A stretch of 64,000 bases of DNA from CBDHEY01 sp965262305 (GCA_965262305.1 CBDHEY010000002.1:372001-436000); one strand, 5' to 3'. Positions 53,087 to 62,946 are shown, counted from the stretch's first letter. Notes: a model not told the origin generated them from the letters alone. A program made the numbers and translations.

Positions 53087-54661
53087 TTACTGAATAAGAA
53101 TGTATTTATTTTTTCGCAATTCAGATTTCTCAATATGGAGAACATTGCTTTTCAGGTTTTCTTCTGGTCCAACCTGGGTTTTCTCCTGACTCAATCCAAC
53201 ATTTGGACACTGATCATTTTCCAAGAAAAATAGTGCTGTGCTTAACATGGTTTCTTCAATATCACCTAATTGATAGGACAAATCATCGGTCAAGACGGAG
53301 CAACCACGTATAAAGTCTTCATTGTTATCTGTTTCTTGCGGTAAAAAACCATCTGCATAGTCTCCAAATCCTTTGTCGTTTTCACCACGAAAATTAATCG
53401 AAAAGTAAGTAGTTCCACAATTATCTGTACCATAGAAACCGTAAGGTTTACCGCAGGTCTGACCGCCAATCTGGATAACCTCTATGTCGATCCCTCTCAG
53501 CGCATTCATCACGGATTCACTAGCAGAACAGGTATTGGAAGTTGTAATCACGTAGAGTCTTTCTAGTTCGATATAAGGTAGAGGATTATTGTTCGAGTCC
53601 CGATCTATAAAACCTGTTGGTCGTAATGGCGAGCCTGTGAAAGGGTTTATAACCGTGTGCTTATCGTTTAATACAATACGTTCGAAAATTCTATTTTCTG
53701 TAGCAGATGGGCCGGATAACATGTAAGAAAGCCGGCTGGCAACACTCAAAAAACCCCCACCATTGTAGCGAAGGTCGAGTATGACTTCAGAAACTTGTTG
53801 GTTATTAAATTCATTAATAGTATCAACTAAAGCTTGTTCTGCGATCCGAGTATGATCGTTAAAAACCATATAGCCAACATTGCCAGATGTTGTCTCTAGC
53901 ACATCACTATATAAGACAGGAGACATAACTAATTCTTGTGCGCTAAGTGTGACCTCGAATTGACTAGCGTCGGCGTCTTCGAATACATAATCATGAGATT
54001 CATTGAGCTCTCTTGGAAAGAGTCCATTATTTATAACGAGATCCGCATTTTGATCATTTATAATATCGACCCCGTCAATACTAATTAATCGGTCTCCACG
54101 CTTTATGCCAAATAAAGCGGCATCGGAGTTTGGTTCCACAAATACTACGCGTATATCCCTGGGGACATTTCTTTCTATTCGTCGCCATTGGATACCGGTG
54201 GAGACCGTGATACCATTTTCGAAAAAATCGTTACTAGAAGATGTTTCTTGTAAAAAGTGAAAGTTGTCTCTGTTATTACCCGAATTCGTGAGCTCGTTAG
54301 TCTTAAGTTGTTCGAAATAAAGTGATACGCTAGTAAAACTTGCCGGGTCGCGATCAATAATTTCGTCATACCAAAGATAGAATTCATCACTCCAGGCTCG
54401 CAGCCAATGTTTTTCATCGAGACTCGTGCCTTGCATGTCCTTGTAGGGTTCATTTGTGAATGGATCGACCCCTATACGAGGAGTTTCGCAGAAATTCTTA
54501 AAAAGATTGTTGTCCTGGAACACACCTCGTTGCCATTCTATTCCATTGCTTGAGGGGGCTATCGTTGAACCTTGGTCACTTGAGTCTTCTTCAATTGGGA
54601 ATTCATCTCCTGTGCATGCAGTGAACCCAAGGAGGGCGAGGCTAATTATTATATGCTTCAT
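53087..54661 (-). CDS. S41-family C-terminal-processing-like peptidase lipoprotein
   Basis: A 524-residue lipoprotein. The signal peptide ends in LGFTAC (C16 as lipidated cysteine). A helical/S41 N-terminal part (residues about 60-150) leads to a PDZ-like domain (GIKRGDRLISIDGVDI, near residue 185-200). Then comes the S41 peptidase core: DLRYNGGGFLSVASRL, and ITTSNTCSASESVMNALRG, where the serine in CSASESV is the probable nucleophile, then GGQTCGKPYGFY. Two cysteine pairs suggest disulfides. It probably cleaves or trims periplasmic or surface proteins. It is transcribed alone; a regulator is not evident. Homologous S41 lipoproteins are common in marine gammaproteobacteria. Confidence 0.82.
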   Translation of the reverse strand: MKHIIISLALLGFTACTGDEFPIEEDSSDQGSTIAPSSNGIEWQRGVFQDNNLFKNFCETPRIGVDPFTNEPYKDMQGTSLDEKHWLRAWSDEFYLWYDEIIDRDPASFTSVSLYFEQLKTNELTNSGNNRDNFHFLQETSSSNDFFENGITVSTGIQWRRIERNVPRDIRVVFVEPNSDAALFGIKRGDRLISIDGVDIINDQNADLVINNGLFPRELNESHDYVFEDADASQFEVTLSAQELVMSPVLYSDVLETTSGNVGYMVFNDHTRIAEQALVDTINEFNNQQVSEVILDLRYNGGGFLSVASRLSYMLSGPSATENRIFERIVLNDKHTVINPFTGSPLRPTGFIDRDSNNNPLPYIELERLYVITTSNTCSASESVMNALRGIDIEVIQIGGQTCGKPYGFYGTDNCGTTYFSINFRGENDKGFGDYADGFLPQETDNNEDFIRGCSVLTDDLSYQLGDIEETMLSTALFFLENDQCPNVGLSQEKTQVGPEENLKSNVLHIEKSELRKNKYILIQ

Positions 54662-54820
54662 TTATCTTCCTTATAGATCAAACATTTTAAACAAGAGTAT
54701 AAACCTGATCCGAGCACTTTTATAAGACTTAACTGTATAAAAAACGAAAATTGACACACTAAACGTTGTGAGACTATAAAAATAAGCCTACCTGCAAAAA
54801 TACTTTTTCTTCGGTACTGC

Positions 54821-57496
54821 TTAAGGGTTTTTGATATCGGCGATTATCGCACTGAGTTCTGGTATACAAGAACCGCAATTGGTACCGCATTTGAGTGATT
54901 CACCCAGAGCTTCGGTGGAATTTAAACCGGATTTGATTCCTTCAATAATCGTTTTTTCGCCAACCTGGAAGCATGAACAGATGACCTTGCCGCAATCATT
55001 TGTTCGACCTGAAGAGCGGCCTGCTAGCAATCTAAAGCGTTCCGAACCTGAAAACACTTTCCCTATGTTTTTTGTAAACCAGCTTAGGTCAGAAAATTCG
55101 CTCGAGGCCTCTTTAACATAGAGACCCACATGAAGATTATCATCGACGAACCCAAGAATGCGGCCGGCACTAGATGAATGTTCTAGGCTTACCCAATCAC
55201 TAATATGCGGGTATGCCTCTTGAAGCCACTGGCTCCAGTTTGGTGTTTTTCTATTGTCTGATAAGTGATAGGCAAAACCTTCGTCTGCAGGTATTTTCAC
55301 CCAATAGTCGCTTTCTGGTGTGATTTCTTTTTCAGAGATTAATATCGCTTCAAATTCAGCATCATAGGGTTCGGCTGTTACAGGAGATTGTTTAAATTCG
55401 GGTTGGCCTGAAATTGGATCTACAAAGGCGTTTACCAATGAATCTGCTCGGCTATTGCTAGCATATACACGGTTCCAGTGCATTGGTACAAAAATTTCGT
55501 GTCGCCTCTGTGATTTTGATACAACAGCTCTTCCAATAAAAGTCGCTCCTTCATTTAGTGGATTTTGCAATTTCAACAATGAATTCTCGGCGATTCCAAT
55601 CTCTAATGCATCTTCTGGGTGGATTTGTACAAATGGCTCTAGAGTATGATTGAGTAACCTGGGCGCTTTTCCTGTGCGAGTCATAGTGTGCCACTGATCG
55701 CGAATACGTCCTGTGTTTAGCGTGTACTCTCGCTTTTGAGGCAATACCTTAGGCAGTTTTGCATCAATAGGGATAAACTGCGCTCGATTGTTTGGCGTAT
55801 AAAAGTGACCATCTGAGAATAGGCGTTTTTTGCCTTTTGGGTTACTTTGGTTTATCGGCCAATAGGTTGGAGTTAACTCTTCGTATTCCTGTTTGCTGAT
55901 TTCCTCTAAGCCTGAAATATCAAATGCTCGCGTATTCTTGTTTTCTAAGCCGCTTAGTTTTGCGTGCTCACGAAAAATTTCGACCGGATGTGTGTAGTCA
56001 AATGCATTTTGATATCCCATTTTCTTTGCAAAATCGCAGATAATTTCCCAGTCGTTCCTTGCGTCACCGGGCGCCATTGATATACCTTTTTGTAGGGAAA
56101 TACATCGTTCACTGTTTGTGACTGTTCCTTGTTTTTCACTCCAGCTTGTTGCTGGAAGTTTGATGTTAGCGGCCTGCATAGTATCTGTATCTGACATACA
56201 ATCACTGACGACAACTAGATCACACTTTTGCAAGGCCTTTTTAATGAAATCTGCGTTGGGCATGCTCACTACTGGGTTAGTTGCCATAATCCAGATAGAT
56301 TTTATTTTACCGCTGTTTACGGCTTCAAACATGTCTACAGCTTTCAATCCTTCCTGTTTAGAAATATTTGGTGCAGACCAAAATTTCTCTACTCGTTTGA
56401 TAGCATCTTTAGTGAAACCCATATGAGCCGCAAATTGATTCGCGAGCCCACCAACTTCTCTTCCGCCCATAGCATTAGGTTGTCCCGTAATAGAAAAGGG
56501 CGCGCTACCGGGTTTGCCTATTTTTGCTGTAGCAAGATGACAGTTGATTATACTATTTCCTTTGTCTACGCCAGATGTGCTCTGGTTAATTCCCTGTGAA
56601 AATAGAGATATCACTTTTTCGTTTTGAGCGAAAATATCGTAAGCTTCTTGAACAATTGATTCGCTTACATCGCAGAGTTTAGCCGCTGTTTGTAAGTTGG
56701 GTACTTGATTTGAAGCGGCTTCTAAAGTTTCGTCGAACCCATCGCATGTTGAGTTTATATAGCTTTTATCAAGAAAATTATTTTGTGCGAGGTAGGTGAG
56801 TAACCCATTATAAAAATAAGCGTCGCTACCAGGACGAAGTGGTACATGGAGGTCAGCTGCTTCGCAGGTTGCTGTTCGTCTTGGATCCACCACAACGAGC
56901 TTTAAACCTTTTTCTTTTTTTGCTTTAACTATTCGTTGAAAAAGAATTGGGTGAGCATATGCGGCATTGGAGCCTACCGCAAAAAGGGCGTCGCAGAGTT
57001 CCAGATCCTCGTAACATGCAGGCACTGCGTCACTACCAAATGCTCTCTTGTGTGCAACAACGGCTGAGGCCATGCACAGTCGTGAATTGGTGTCCACATT
57101 TGAGGTGCCAATAAACCCCTTAATTAATTTATTTGCAACATAGTAGTCTTCTGTTAGCAATTGCCCCGATAGGTAAAATGCAACCGAGTCGGGCCCATGC
57201 TCTGCAATAATGGTTTTCCACTTATTTGCTATGTAATTTAGTGCTTCATCCCAATCGCAAGCTCTTCCATTTATTTCTGGTTTAAGTAAACGATTTGAAA
57301 GTGACAGAGTTTCGTGAAGCGCAGAGCCTTTAACGCAAAGCCTGCCTTTATTTGCTGGGTGATCTTCTCTTCCCGATACGCTAATAATTTTATCGTCTTG
57401 GACTTTTGCTGTGACACCACAACCGACACCACAATACGGGCATGTGGTATTCTTCATTATTGGTTGGGCGCCGGAGTTGGAGTTATCTTTAATCAT
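54821..57496 (-). CDS. nasA: Assimilatory nitrate reductase catalytic subunit
   Basis: A cytoplasmic molybdopterin enzyme of 891 residues that reduces nitrate to nitrite. The N-terminal [4Fe-4S] site is TTCPYCGVGCG followed by GRLCVKG. Molybdopterin-binding regions include SRLCMASAVVAHKRAFG, NPVVSMPNADF and GQPNAMGGREVGGLANQF. The C-terminal 60 residues form a BFD-like [2Fe-2S] domain (VICSCFQVGEKTI, LKCGTNCGSC), the type in NasA proteins that take electrons from a NAD(P)H flavoprotein. That partner is the gene immediately upstream, 27 bases away. The start at 57496 is the track of family length; an internal ATG at 57457 is possible. No nitrite reductase gene is in the window. Confidence 0.92.
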   Translation of the reverse strand: MIKDNSNSGAQPIMKNTTCPYCGVGCGVTAKVQDDKIISVSGREDHPANKGRLCVKGSALHETLSLSNRLLKPEINGRACDWDEALNYIANKWKTIIAEHGPDSVAFYLSGQLLTEDYYVANKLIKGFIGTSNVDTNSRLCMASAVVAHKRAFGSDAVPACYEDLELCDALFAVGSNAAYAHPILFQRIVKAKKEKGLKLVVVDPRRTATCEAADLHVPLRPGSDAYFYNGLLTYLAQNNFLDKSYINSTCDGFDETLEAASNQVPNLQTAAKLCDVSESIVQEAYDIFAQNEKVISLFSQGINQSTSGVDKGNSIINCHLATAKIGKPGSAPFSITGQPNAMGGREVGGLANQFAAHMGFTKDAIKRVEKFWSAPNISKQEGLKAVDMFEAVNSGKIKSIWIMATNPVVSMPNADFIKKALQKCDLVVVSDCMSDTDTMQAANIKLPATSWSEKQGTVTNSERCISLQKGISMAPGDARNDWEIICDFAKKMGYQNAFDYTHPVEIFREHAKLSGLENKNTRAFDISGLEEISKQEYEELTPTYWPINQSNPKGKKRLFSDGHFYTPNNRAQFIPIDAKLPKVLPQKREYTLNTGRIRDQWHTMTRTGKAPRLLNHTLEPFVQIHPEDALEIGIAENSLLKLQNPLNEGATFIGRAVVSKSQRRHEIFVPMHWNRVYASNSRADSLVNAFVDPISGQPEFKQSPVTAEPYDAEFEAILISEKEITPESDYWVKIPADEGFAYHLSDNRKTPNWSQWLQEAYPHISDWVSLEHSSSAGRILGFVDDNLHVGLYVKEASSEFSDLSWFTKNIGKVFSGSERFRLLAGRSSGRTNDCGKVICSCFQVGEKTIIEGIKSGLNSTEALGESLKCGTNCGSCIPELSAIIADIKNP

Positions 57497-57523
57497 AAAT
57501 TTAATTTTACGCGAGTTTTTTCT

Positions 57524-58759
57524 CTAAAAGTTAGCCTCGAAGAATTCTTCTCCAAAAACAATATTTGGTACAATTGCTGAGACATCTATTTTGTTCTGCA
57601 TTTGCTCAAAATAGAATGGACCAGAAGAAACATCACCGAATAGTACGATACCTGTTATTCGATTATTGTTTAGAATAAGTTTTCTATAAATGTTCGATTT
57701 AGGATCAGTTACACAAAGCTCTTGATCTCCTGGGGCTGCGCTTACTTTTCCTGCGGAAAAAACTTGTACGCCCGATACTTTTAGTTTTGTTGAGATTGAT
57801 TCCTCCTGAAATGGAAGTTCAGTTTCATCAACTAACCTGGTGGCCAGGGTTTCAGCTTGGCGCCAGATAGGATCTACAAGACCGAAAGTTTTTTGATTAT
57901 GTTCGACACATTCACCTAAAGCGCTAATGAATTCGTCCCTTGTCTGCATATAGTCGTTAACTAATATTGCACGCTCTCCATTTAAACCACATTCTTCGCC
58001 GATTTCTGCATTGGGGGTTATCCCCGTCGCAATGACAACTAACTCCGCAGCAAGTATCTCTCCGCTTTTAAGCTCTGCCGAAGAGACTTTGTCAGTACCA
58101 TTAAACTTATCAACCTCTGTACTCAAACGAAAATCAATATTCATCTGGCGCATGACGTTCTCAAGCATTTTCCCTGCTTGCTTATCCAGCTGCCTATTTA
58201 GTAGCCATTGACTGCGATGTACCAACGTGACTTTAACGCCTGCTTTTGCAAGCCCGTAAGCTGCTTCTAGTCCAAGTAAACCGCCACCAATAACAACGGC
58301 GGATCTGGCAGTGTTGGCTTTTTCTAAAATGCGATGAGTATCCTCAAGAGTACGAAAGGAAAAAATATTTTCGATATTCTGATTTTTAGCGGGAATTTCT
58401 GATGGCCTTGAGCCAGTTGCTATGATGAGTTGATCGTAATGATATTTTTCACCCGAAGCCGACTCAATGAACTTTTCGGCACGATTAACTTTTGTAATAC
58501 GGGTATTCTTGATGAGTTCAATCCCATTATTCAGGTACCAAGCATCATCATTGTATATTATGTTTTCTTCGCTAAAATCACCTGCGAGAACGGCGGATAG
58601 CATAATTCTATTGTAGCTTTGGTATGGTTCTTCTCCGATCAGAGTGATGGAAATGTTCAATTTGTGGCGTTTGAGGATTTCATTCACAAGCCGATTTGCA
58701 GCCATACCATTTCCAATGATAATAATAGATGTGGTGCTATTGTTGCTGTTTTGGATCAT
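57524..58759 (-). CDS. nasC: NAD(P)H:nitrate reductase electron-transfer flavoprotein
   Basis: A 411-residue FAD-dependent pyridine-nucleotide oxidoreductase that supplies NAD(P)H electrons to nasA. Motifs are IIIIGNGMAANRLVNEI (FAD site), YNRIMLSAVL, LIIATGSRPSEIPA, VVIGGGLLGLEAAYGLAKAG (NAD site) and VIATGITPNAEIGEECG. Two related names are used in the literature: nasC in Klebsiella, and a short NirB-like form. I use nasC for the reductase subunit. It is the first gene of a two-gene unit, 225 bases after a sigma54-type promoter, and the long leader may carry antitermination structure. The size lacks the C-terminal sirohaem part of NirB. Confidence 0.82.
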   Translation of the reverse strand: MIQNSNNSTTSIIIIGNGMAANRLVNEILKRHKLNISITLIGEEPYQSYNRIMLSAVLAGDFSEENIIYNDDAWYLNNGIELIKNTRITKVNRAEKFIESASGEKYHYDQLIIATGSRPSEIPAKNQNIENIFSFRTLEDTHRILEKANTARSAVVIGGGLLGLEAAYGLAKAGVKVTLVHRSQWLLNRQLDKQAGKMLENVMRQMNIDFRLSTEVDKFNGTDKVSSAELKSGEILAAELVVIATGITPNAEIGEECGLNGERAILVNDYMQTRDEFISALGECVEHNQKTFGLVDPIWRQAETLATRLVDETELPFQEESISTKLKVSGVQVFSAGKVSAAPGDQELCVTDPKSNIYRKLILNNNRITGIVLFGDVSSGPFYFEQMQNKIDVSAIVPNIVFGEEFFEANF

Positions 58760-58801
58760 TTAGGCTTAACTCTGCAGTTCATAAAATAGTTGCTGGTTTA
58801 A

Positions 58802-58866
58802 AAAGCTGTTTAAACTAGTTTTATTTATGCTCTTTTATGGTGCTTTTTTGGTGTTTAAATAGCTTT
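58802..58866 (-). promoter_or_regulatory. Inverted repeat in the nasC leader
   Basis: AAAGCTGTTTAAAC (58802-58815) and GTTTAAATAGCTTT (58853-58866) form a 14-base inverted repeat with one mismatch on the minus-strand transcript. It lies 43-107 bases before the nasC start, within the long leader. In some enteric relatives NasR regulates nas operons by antitermination at leader hairpins. The spacing here, and the lack of a neighbouring NasR gene, leave that unproven. Confidence 0.3.
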
Positions 58867-58993
58867 AAGGTAACGACCACAATAAAGTAATAAGTTTTTA
58901 TGCACTAATTTTGGTGTGTTTTTTTGGTTTATTGTCTTTGATTGGTGCAAAAGATTAAGGTTAATCATTTTTTTACTAATTTCATTCCCAAAA

Positions 58994-59009
58994 AGCAATT
59001 ACCTTGCCA
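58994..59009 (-). promoter_or_regulatory. Sigma54-type promoter of nasC-nasA
   Basis: On the minus strand the bases read TGGCAAGGTAATTGCT, matching the -24/-12 consensus TGGCAC-N5-TTGCW at all but one position and with correct GG-GC spacing. Transcription would start near 58984, about 225 bases before nasC, in line with nitrogen (NtrC-type) control. A GGTGC half-site near 59091 is the only possible NtrC trace. The rest of 58760-59195 is AT-rich and without a gene. Confidence 0.7.
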
Positions 59010-59195
59010 GTTAAAGAAGATTAAGCTCCTTCACTCGGATTACTAAAGCCCAAAGTATATTGTTTTTAAACATGCTGTTAAGGTGCGATAATAAAGCCAT
59101 ATTGTGATTTTATTTTCGAGTTTTTGACCTATTATTGTCATATTTGATGGAATAATCGTTGTATTCTCTCCTAGTAGCTTTCTAATTTAAAATAA

Positions 59196-60578
59196 ATGAC
59201 GTCGTTCAATCGCGCTTTTTACAAAGAGCTCGTCCAGCTTGCTCTGCCAATTACTATTCAGTCATTACTTGTGGCGACATTGGGTATCGCTGACGTGATG
59301 ATGGTGGGGGCATTGGGTGAGGCTTCTGTTGCTGCTGTTGGTCTCGCAACAAAAATGCACTTTGTTACCATGCTACTGATTTTTGGGTTTGGTAATGCGT
59401 GTAATGTTTTAATTTCTCAATACGTTGGGGCAAAACAGTTTCATAAAATCAAGCAGACGATTTTGCTAACGATACTAGCCGGTGTTGTCCTCCTGCTACC
59501 TGTCGTAGTGTTCTTCGCTTTCAAACCAGAATTATGGCTCTCCTTAATTAGCTCAGATCAGGAAGTTGTTTCACTTACCGCAGAGTTTCTTGTAATCACA
59601 GCTATTATGGTTTTGGTTATGGTAGTGATTATGGTCTTCGAGACAGCATTACGAGCTTTGGGGAAAACCACCGCGCCTTTGTTACTAGCCGCTATATCTA
59701 TTGTTGCTAATATCGTTCTGAATTATCTACTTATTTTCGGTCATATGGGATTTCCTGCAATGGGAGTTGCCGGGGCCGCATGGGCAACCTTAATTTCACG
59801 ATTTTTACATATGCTTTTAGTGCTCGGATACGTGTATATGTTAAAGCAGCCTATTGCACTGGGGGTCTCCGATCTGTATTCAATTGGAACGATTAGGGCT
59901 TGGAAGACTTATCTTGGGTTTACATTACCAGTTGCTTTCAATTTTGTTTTATGGGGGTTTGGGAGTTCTTTGTATCACATCATTGCTAGTCGCATGGGTA
60001 CAGAGCCTTTAGCCGTGATGAGTGTTTTAGCTCCGATAGAAAACATATTAATTTCCACATTTATGGGTTTAAGTGCCGCTGCGTCCATATTGTTAGGTCG
60101 GGCGCTTGGTGCAAATGAATTTGATTATGCGTGGGAGCTTAAGAAGTTTTTCGTTCGCAATGCTGTATTACTTGCAGCAATCTGTGGCGGTGTAATGTGG
60201 ATGGCTAAACCATTTATCTTGATGCCATTCAATAAATTGGATGAATCAACTTTACAGTTGGTTGATCAAACCTTATTGGTGATGTGTTTACTGGTATGGG
60301 TAAAGATTCACAATATGATGTCTATGGTGAGTGTGCTGCGGGCAGGCGGTGATACGATTTGGTGTTTAAAAATCGATATCGCATCAATGTGGATCTTGGG
60401 ATTACCTGCTACAGCATTGGCTGCACTTTATTTTGAATTACCTTTTCTGATCGTTTTCATTGTTATGTTTTTGGAAGAGGTCGTTAAAATGGTGGGTTCT
60501 CATTGGCGTATGTATCAGAAAAAATGGTTGCGTAATCTTACTGATATCGTTGCAACAAAAAACACCAAATTGGCTTAG
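59196..60578 (+). CDS. MATE-family multidrug/metabolite efflux transporter
   Basis: A 460-residue inner-membrane protein with about twelve hydrophobic helices in two homologous bundles. N-terminal features are LALPITIQSLLVATLGIADVMMVG (cited as residues 12-35) and SVAAVGLATKMHFV, typical of NorM/DinF-type MATE exporters that use sodium or proton gradients. Other features are GIADVMMVGALGEASVAAVG, ALRALGKTTAPLLLA and the second half AFNFVLWGFGSSLYH, SVLRAGGDTIW. Substrate is unknown. It is divergent from the nasC-nasA unit and ends near a convergent cold-shock gene. It is monocistronic. Confidence 0.9.
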   Translation: MTSFNRAFYKELVQLALPITIQSLLVATLGIADVMMVGALGEASVAAVGLATKMHFVTMLLIFGFGNACNVLISQYVGAKQFHKIKQTILLTILAGVVLLLPVVVFFAFKPELWLSLISSDQEVVSLTAEFLVITAIMVLVMVVIMVFETALRALGKTTAPLLLAAISIVANIVLNYLLIFGHMGFPAMGVAGAAWATLISRFLHMLLVLGYVYMLKQPIALGVSDLYSIGTIRAWKTYLGFTLPVAFNFVLWGFGSSLYHIIASRMGTEPLAVMSVLAPIENILISTFMGLSAAASILLGRALGANEFDYAWELKKFFVRNAVLLAAICGGVMWMAKPFILMPFNKLDESTLQLVDQTLLVMCLLVWVKIHNMMSMVSVLRAGGDTIWCLKIDIASMWILGLPATALAALYFELPFLIVFIVMFLEEVVKMVGSHWRMYQKKWLRNLTDIVATKNTKLA

Positions 60579-60724
60579 CCTTTGTTGTTAGCGTCTTGAA
60601 CATAAGGTGATTAAAACCTTAGCCATGCCTTTTATATATTCTAGTGTCTTTATAGCAGGGGAAATGGAAAACTAATAGGTCTCTTTGCCAAGACTTTATT
60701 CTTAGCAGTTTAAATGTCTTAGTC

Positions 60725-60759
60725 GTTGTAAAGTTAAGGAATTACATTAACTTTACAAC
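60725..60759. terminator. Bidirectional hairpin between the MATE and cold-shock genes
   Basis: Perfect 13-base arms GTTGTAAAGTTAA / TTAACTTTACAAC with a 9-base loop. It lies 34 bases past the cold-shock gene stop and 147 bases past the transporter stop, and can serve both convergent transcripts. The T-run is weak. Confidence 0.65.
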
Positions 60760-60792
60760 AAATTAGATGGCTTGAATGCTTATTTAGGTATT

Positions 60793-60999
60793 TTAAACAG
60801 CAACAATGTTTTCGGCTTGAGGGCCTTTTTTTCCATCAGTGAGGTCAAATTCAACTTTTTGCCCCTCGGCTAAAGTTTTAAATCCTTCGCCTGCAATCGC
60901 GCTAAAATGTGCAAATACATCTGCGCCAGAGTCAGTGGAAATAAAACCATATCCCTTTTTATCGTTGAACCATTTAACAGTACCTGTCTCTTTAGCCAT
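60793..60999 (-). CDS. CspA-type cold-shock/RNA chaperone protein
   Basis: A 68-residue single cold-shock domain. The start MAKETGTVKWFNDKKGYGFIS contains RNP1 (KGYGFI), and RNP2 is VFAHFSAI; the C-terminus is GPQAENIVAV. The frame runs open to 61116, but the family begins at the ATG of 60999. Such proteins bind single-stranded RNA or DNA and melt secondary structure; some are cold-induced and others constitutive. The upstream sequence to about 61200 could be the long structured leader typical of cspA genes. It is transcribed alone. Confidence 0.93.
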   Translation of the reverse strand: MAKETGTVKWFNDKKGYGFISTDSGADVFAHFSAIAGEGFKTLAEGQKVEFDLTDGKKGPQAENIVAV

Positions 61000-61278
61000 A
61001 GTTAGATTACCTATCGTGATTACCTTTATACTTTGAATTAACGAAAAACACTCAAAAGCACGAATAACAAGTTGAATACTCGCTGCATGAGAAAGCTGAA
61101 AAGGGGTGTCATTCAAGTTATTGTAAAAACAGACAAGTGTATCTTGTTAGGATTTTTACGGACTCAACACTTAACAAGCCGCGATTTCTAGCCAATGCTT
61201 AGGGTATACTTTTTTTCTGTGGAGTCAATTAATAATTGATACGCTATTGAACTTTTATTTTATTTTCAAGGTAGTAAT

Positions 61279-61995
61279 TTGAGGCAAAAAAAATCGAACC
61301 TGGTGATTGCTGGTCATAACGTAATTGTGACTTGGAAAAAGATGAAAAATCTTCGTCTCGCTGTGTCAATGAAAGATGCAAGTGTTAAGGTATCTGCACC
61401 TTATTGGTCAAATTTACAAGAAATTGAAAAATTCGTTGTGGCTCAGAAAGCATGGTTAGATGCAAAGCAAAAAGAAATAGCAAATCACTGTGAATTAAGA
61501 AAAAAAGAGTTTCAGAATGGTGCGGTTTGTTATCTTTGGGGCAAAAAACGTGAGTTAAAAGTGTTCGCGGATGCAGAGGTAAATTCGGGCTACGAGGCCA
61601 AAGAAGATGGAATTTCGATTGAGATGAGAATGCAATCTGATATTGATGCAAGTGCGGTAGAAGCTAATCTCAATGATTTTTATTATCGCGAAATGATAAA
61701 AATGGTTCCACCATATATTGAAAAATGGTCAGAAATAATGGATGTTCAAATATCTGTATGTTCATTTAAACGGATGAAAACTCGATGGGGAAGCTGTAAC
61801 CCTAGTTTAAAAAAAATCAATCTGAATACTGAATTGGCGAAGTTTGAACTAGGTTGTTTAGAGTACGTGATTGTGCATGAATTAGCGCACTTTTACGAAA
61901 TAAGGCACAATAATCGTTTCTGGGGAATCGTCGAGAAAGCGATGCCTCACTGGTCCATATACCATCAAAAACTGAACGAACATAAAATTGATTAG
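61279..61995 (+). CDS. YgjP-like metallopeptidase-domain protein
   Basis: A 238-residue protein of the YgjP/DUF45 family. The zinc motif HELAH (in YVIVHELAHFYEIRHNNRFW) near residue 198 is followed by a third ligand region (FW..VEKAMPHW). An upstream conserved block MKTRWGSCNPSLKKINLN is typical of this family, as is VSAPYWSNLQEIEKFV near residue 45. E. coli YgjP is poorly characterised; related proteins are suspected proteases. The start is TTG at 61279, with AAGG upstream; no ATG is nearby. It ends 15 bases from the convergent pxpC gene. Confidence 0.85.
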   Translation: MRQKKSNLVIAGHNVIVTWKKMKNLRLAVSMKDASVKVSAPYWSNLQEIEKFVVAQKAWLDAKQKEIANHCELRKKEFQNGAVCYLWGKKRELKVFADAEVNSGYEAKEDGISIEMRMQSDIDASAVEANLNDFYYREMIKMVPPYIEKWSEIMDVQISVCSFKRMKTRWGSCNPSLKKINLNTELAKFELGCLEYVIVHELAHFYEIRHNNRFWGIVEKAMPHWSIYHQKLNEHKID

Positions 61996-62010
61996 CACGT
62001 TAATTTGCTG

Positions 62011-62946
62011 TTACTTTTTTAAGAAAAAACGGTAAAAATTTTTAAGCTCTTGTGCTGCAGATTTTACGTTTGTAAAGGCAAAGCGGACCTTTTGACCAGG
62101 CCTTCTTTGGCTTAATGCAAAACAGTCTATATGACTGACGCAACCTAACTTTGGGTAACCTCCAATTGTTTGGCGTTCTTTAAGAAGTATTATCGGTTGT
62201 CCAGTTGGCGGGACTTGAATTGCTCCAAAGGCAGTGCCCTCTGAACTAAGCTCTTTTATCTGATGATTTAAAGGCGTGCCGTCTAAGCAGTAACCCATTC
62301 TATTAATTTGATTTGTGATAGTGTAATCCGATGAACAAATCTTAGATCGAATATCTTCTGAAAAATCTTCGTATTGGTAACCTGGAATTATTCTTAAAAG
62401 TAGTCGCTCATTGTAATCTGGTATAAACCTTGGCGGTGTAGCTTTCTGATATAGTTTCAGAGCATTCTCACTTAAAAAACTTATTATTGATCCTTTTGTT
62501 AGTGGTTGACCAAAATTAAAACCAATTTTTTCTCTATAAGACATACTCTGACTTTTGTAGACCGGTTCTACTTGTATGCCGTCTTTTATACCAAGATATA
62601 ATTTAATACCGCTAGATGTCGAAGATATTCTTAAAATATCTCCTGGGAAAATGTCATGACTTGCCCATAGTGATATTGGCGTATCATTTATTTTTGCTTC
62701 TGCTTTTGCACCACAAAGCGCAATTTTAGTTTTTTGGTCAAATATGGAAATAAATGGACCATATGTGATTTCAAGCGAGGCAAGTGCAGTATTATTTCCA
62801 ACAAGTTTGTTTGCCCATAAAAAGCTGTGTTCATCGGCAGCCCCAGAAGTGCTATAGCCAACGTTTTGAAAACCTAACCTTCCGAGATCTTGAATCAGAC
62901 ACAGTGGTCCGGATTGTATTATTTCCATCTTGCCGAATTCGATCAC
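62011..62946 (-). CDS. pxpC: 5-oxoprolinase subunit C
   Basis: A 311-residue subunit of the ATP-dependent 5-oxoprolinase PxpABC, which opens the 5-oxoproline ring to glutamate. Homologous proteins are often called biotin-dependent carboxyltransferase-like or AHS2. Motifs are MEIIQSGPLCLIQDLGRLGFQNVGYSTSGAAD, cited as residues 7-38, GAKAEAKIND, SYREKIGFNFG, LRIIPGYQYEDF, NRMGYCLDG, LSSEGTAFGAIQVPPTGQPI and LKERQTIGGYPKLG. It overlaps the pxpB stop by four bases, and is the last gene of a pxpA-pxpB-pxpC operon. Confidence 0.92.
   Translation of the reverse strand: MIEFGKMEIIQSGPLCLIQDLGRLGFQNVGYSTSGAADEHSFLWANKLVGNNTALASLEITYGPFISIFDQKTKIALCGAKAEAKINDTPISLWASHDIFPGDILRISSTSSGIKLYLGIKDGIQVEPVYKSQSMSYREKIGFNFGQPLTKGSIISFLSENALKLYQKATPPRFIPDYNERLLLRIIPGYQYEDFSEDIRSKICSSDYTITNQINRMGYCLDGTPLNHQIKELSSEGTAFGAIQVPPTGQPIILLKERQTIGGYPKLGCVSHIDCFALSQRRPGQKVRFAFTNVKSAAQELKNFYRFFLKK

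Noticed and set aside
54831..55121. 96-codon antisense frame inside nasA, and similar frames inside thiDE, thiC and the CHAD gene
   Set aside because: Shadows of well-supported genes on the other strand, with no start signals or family features.
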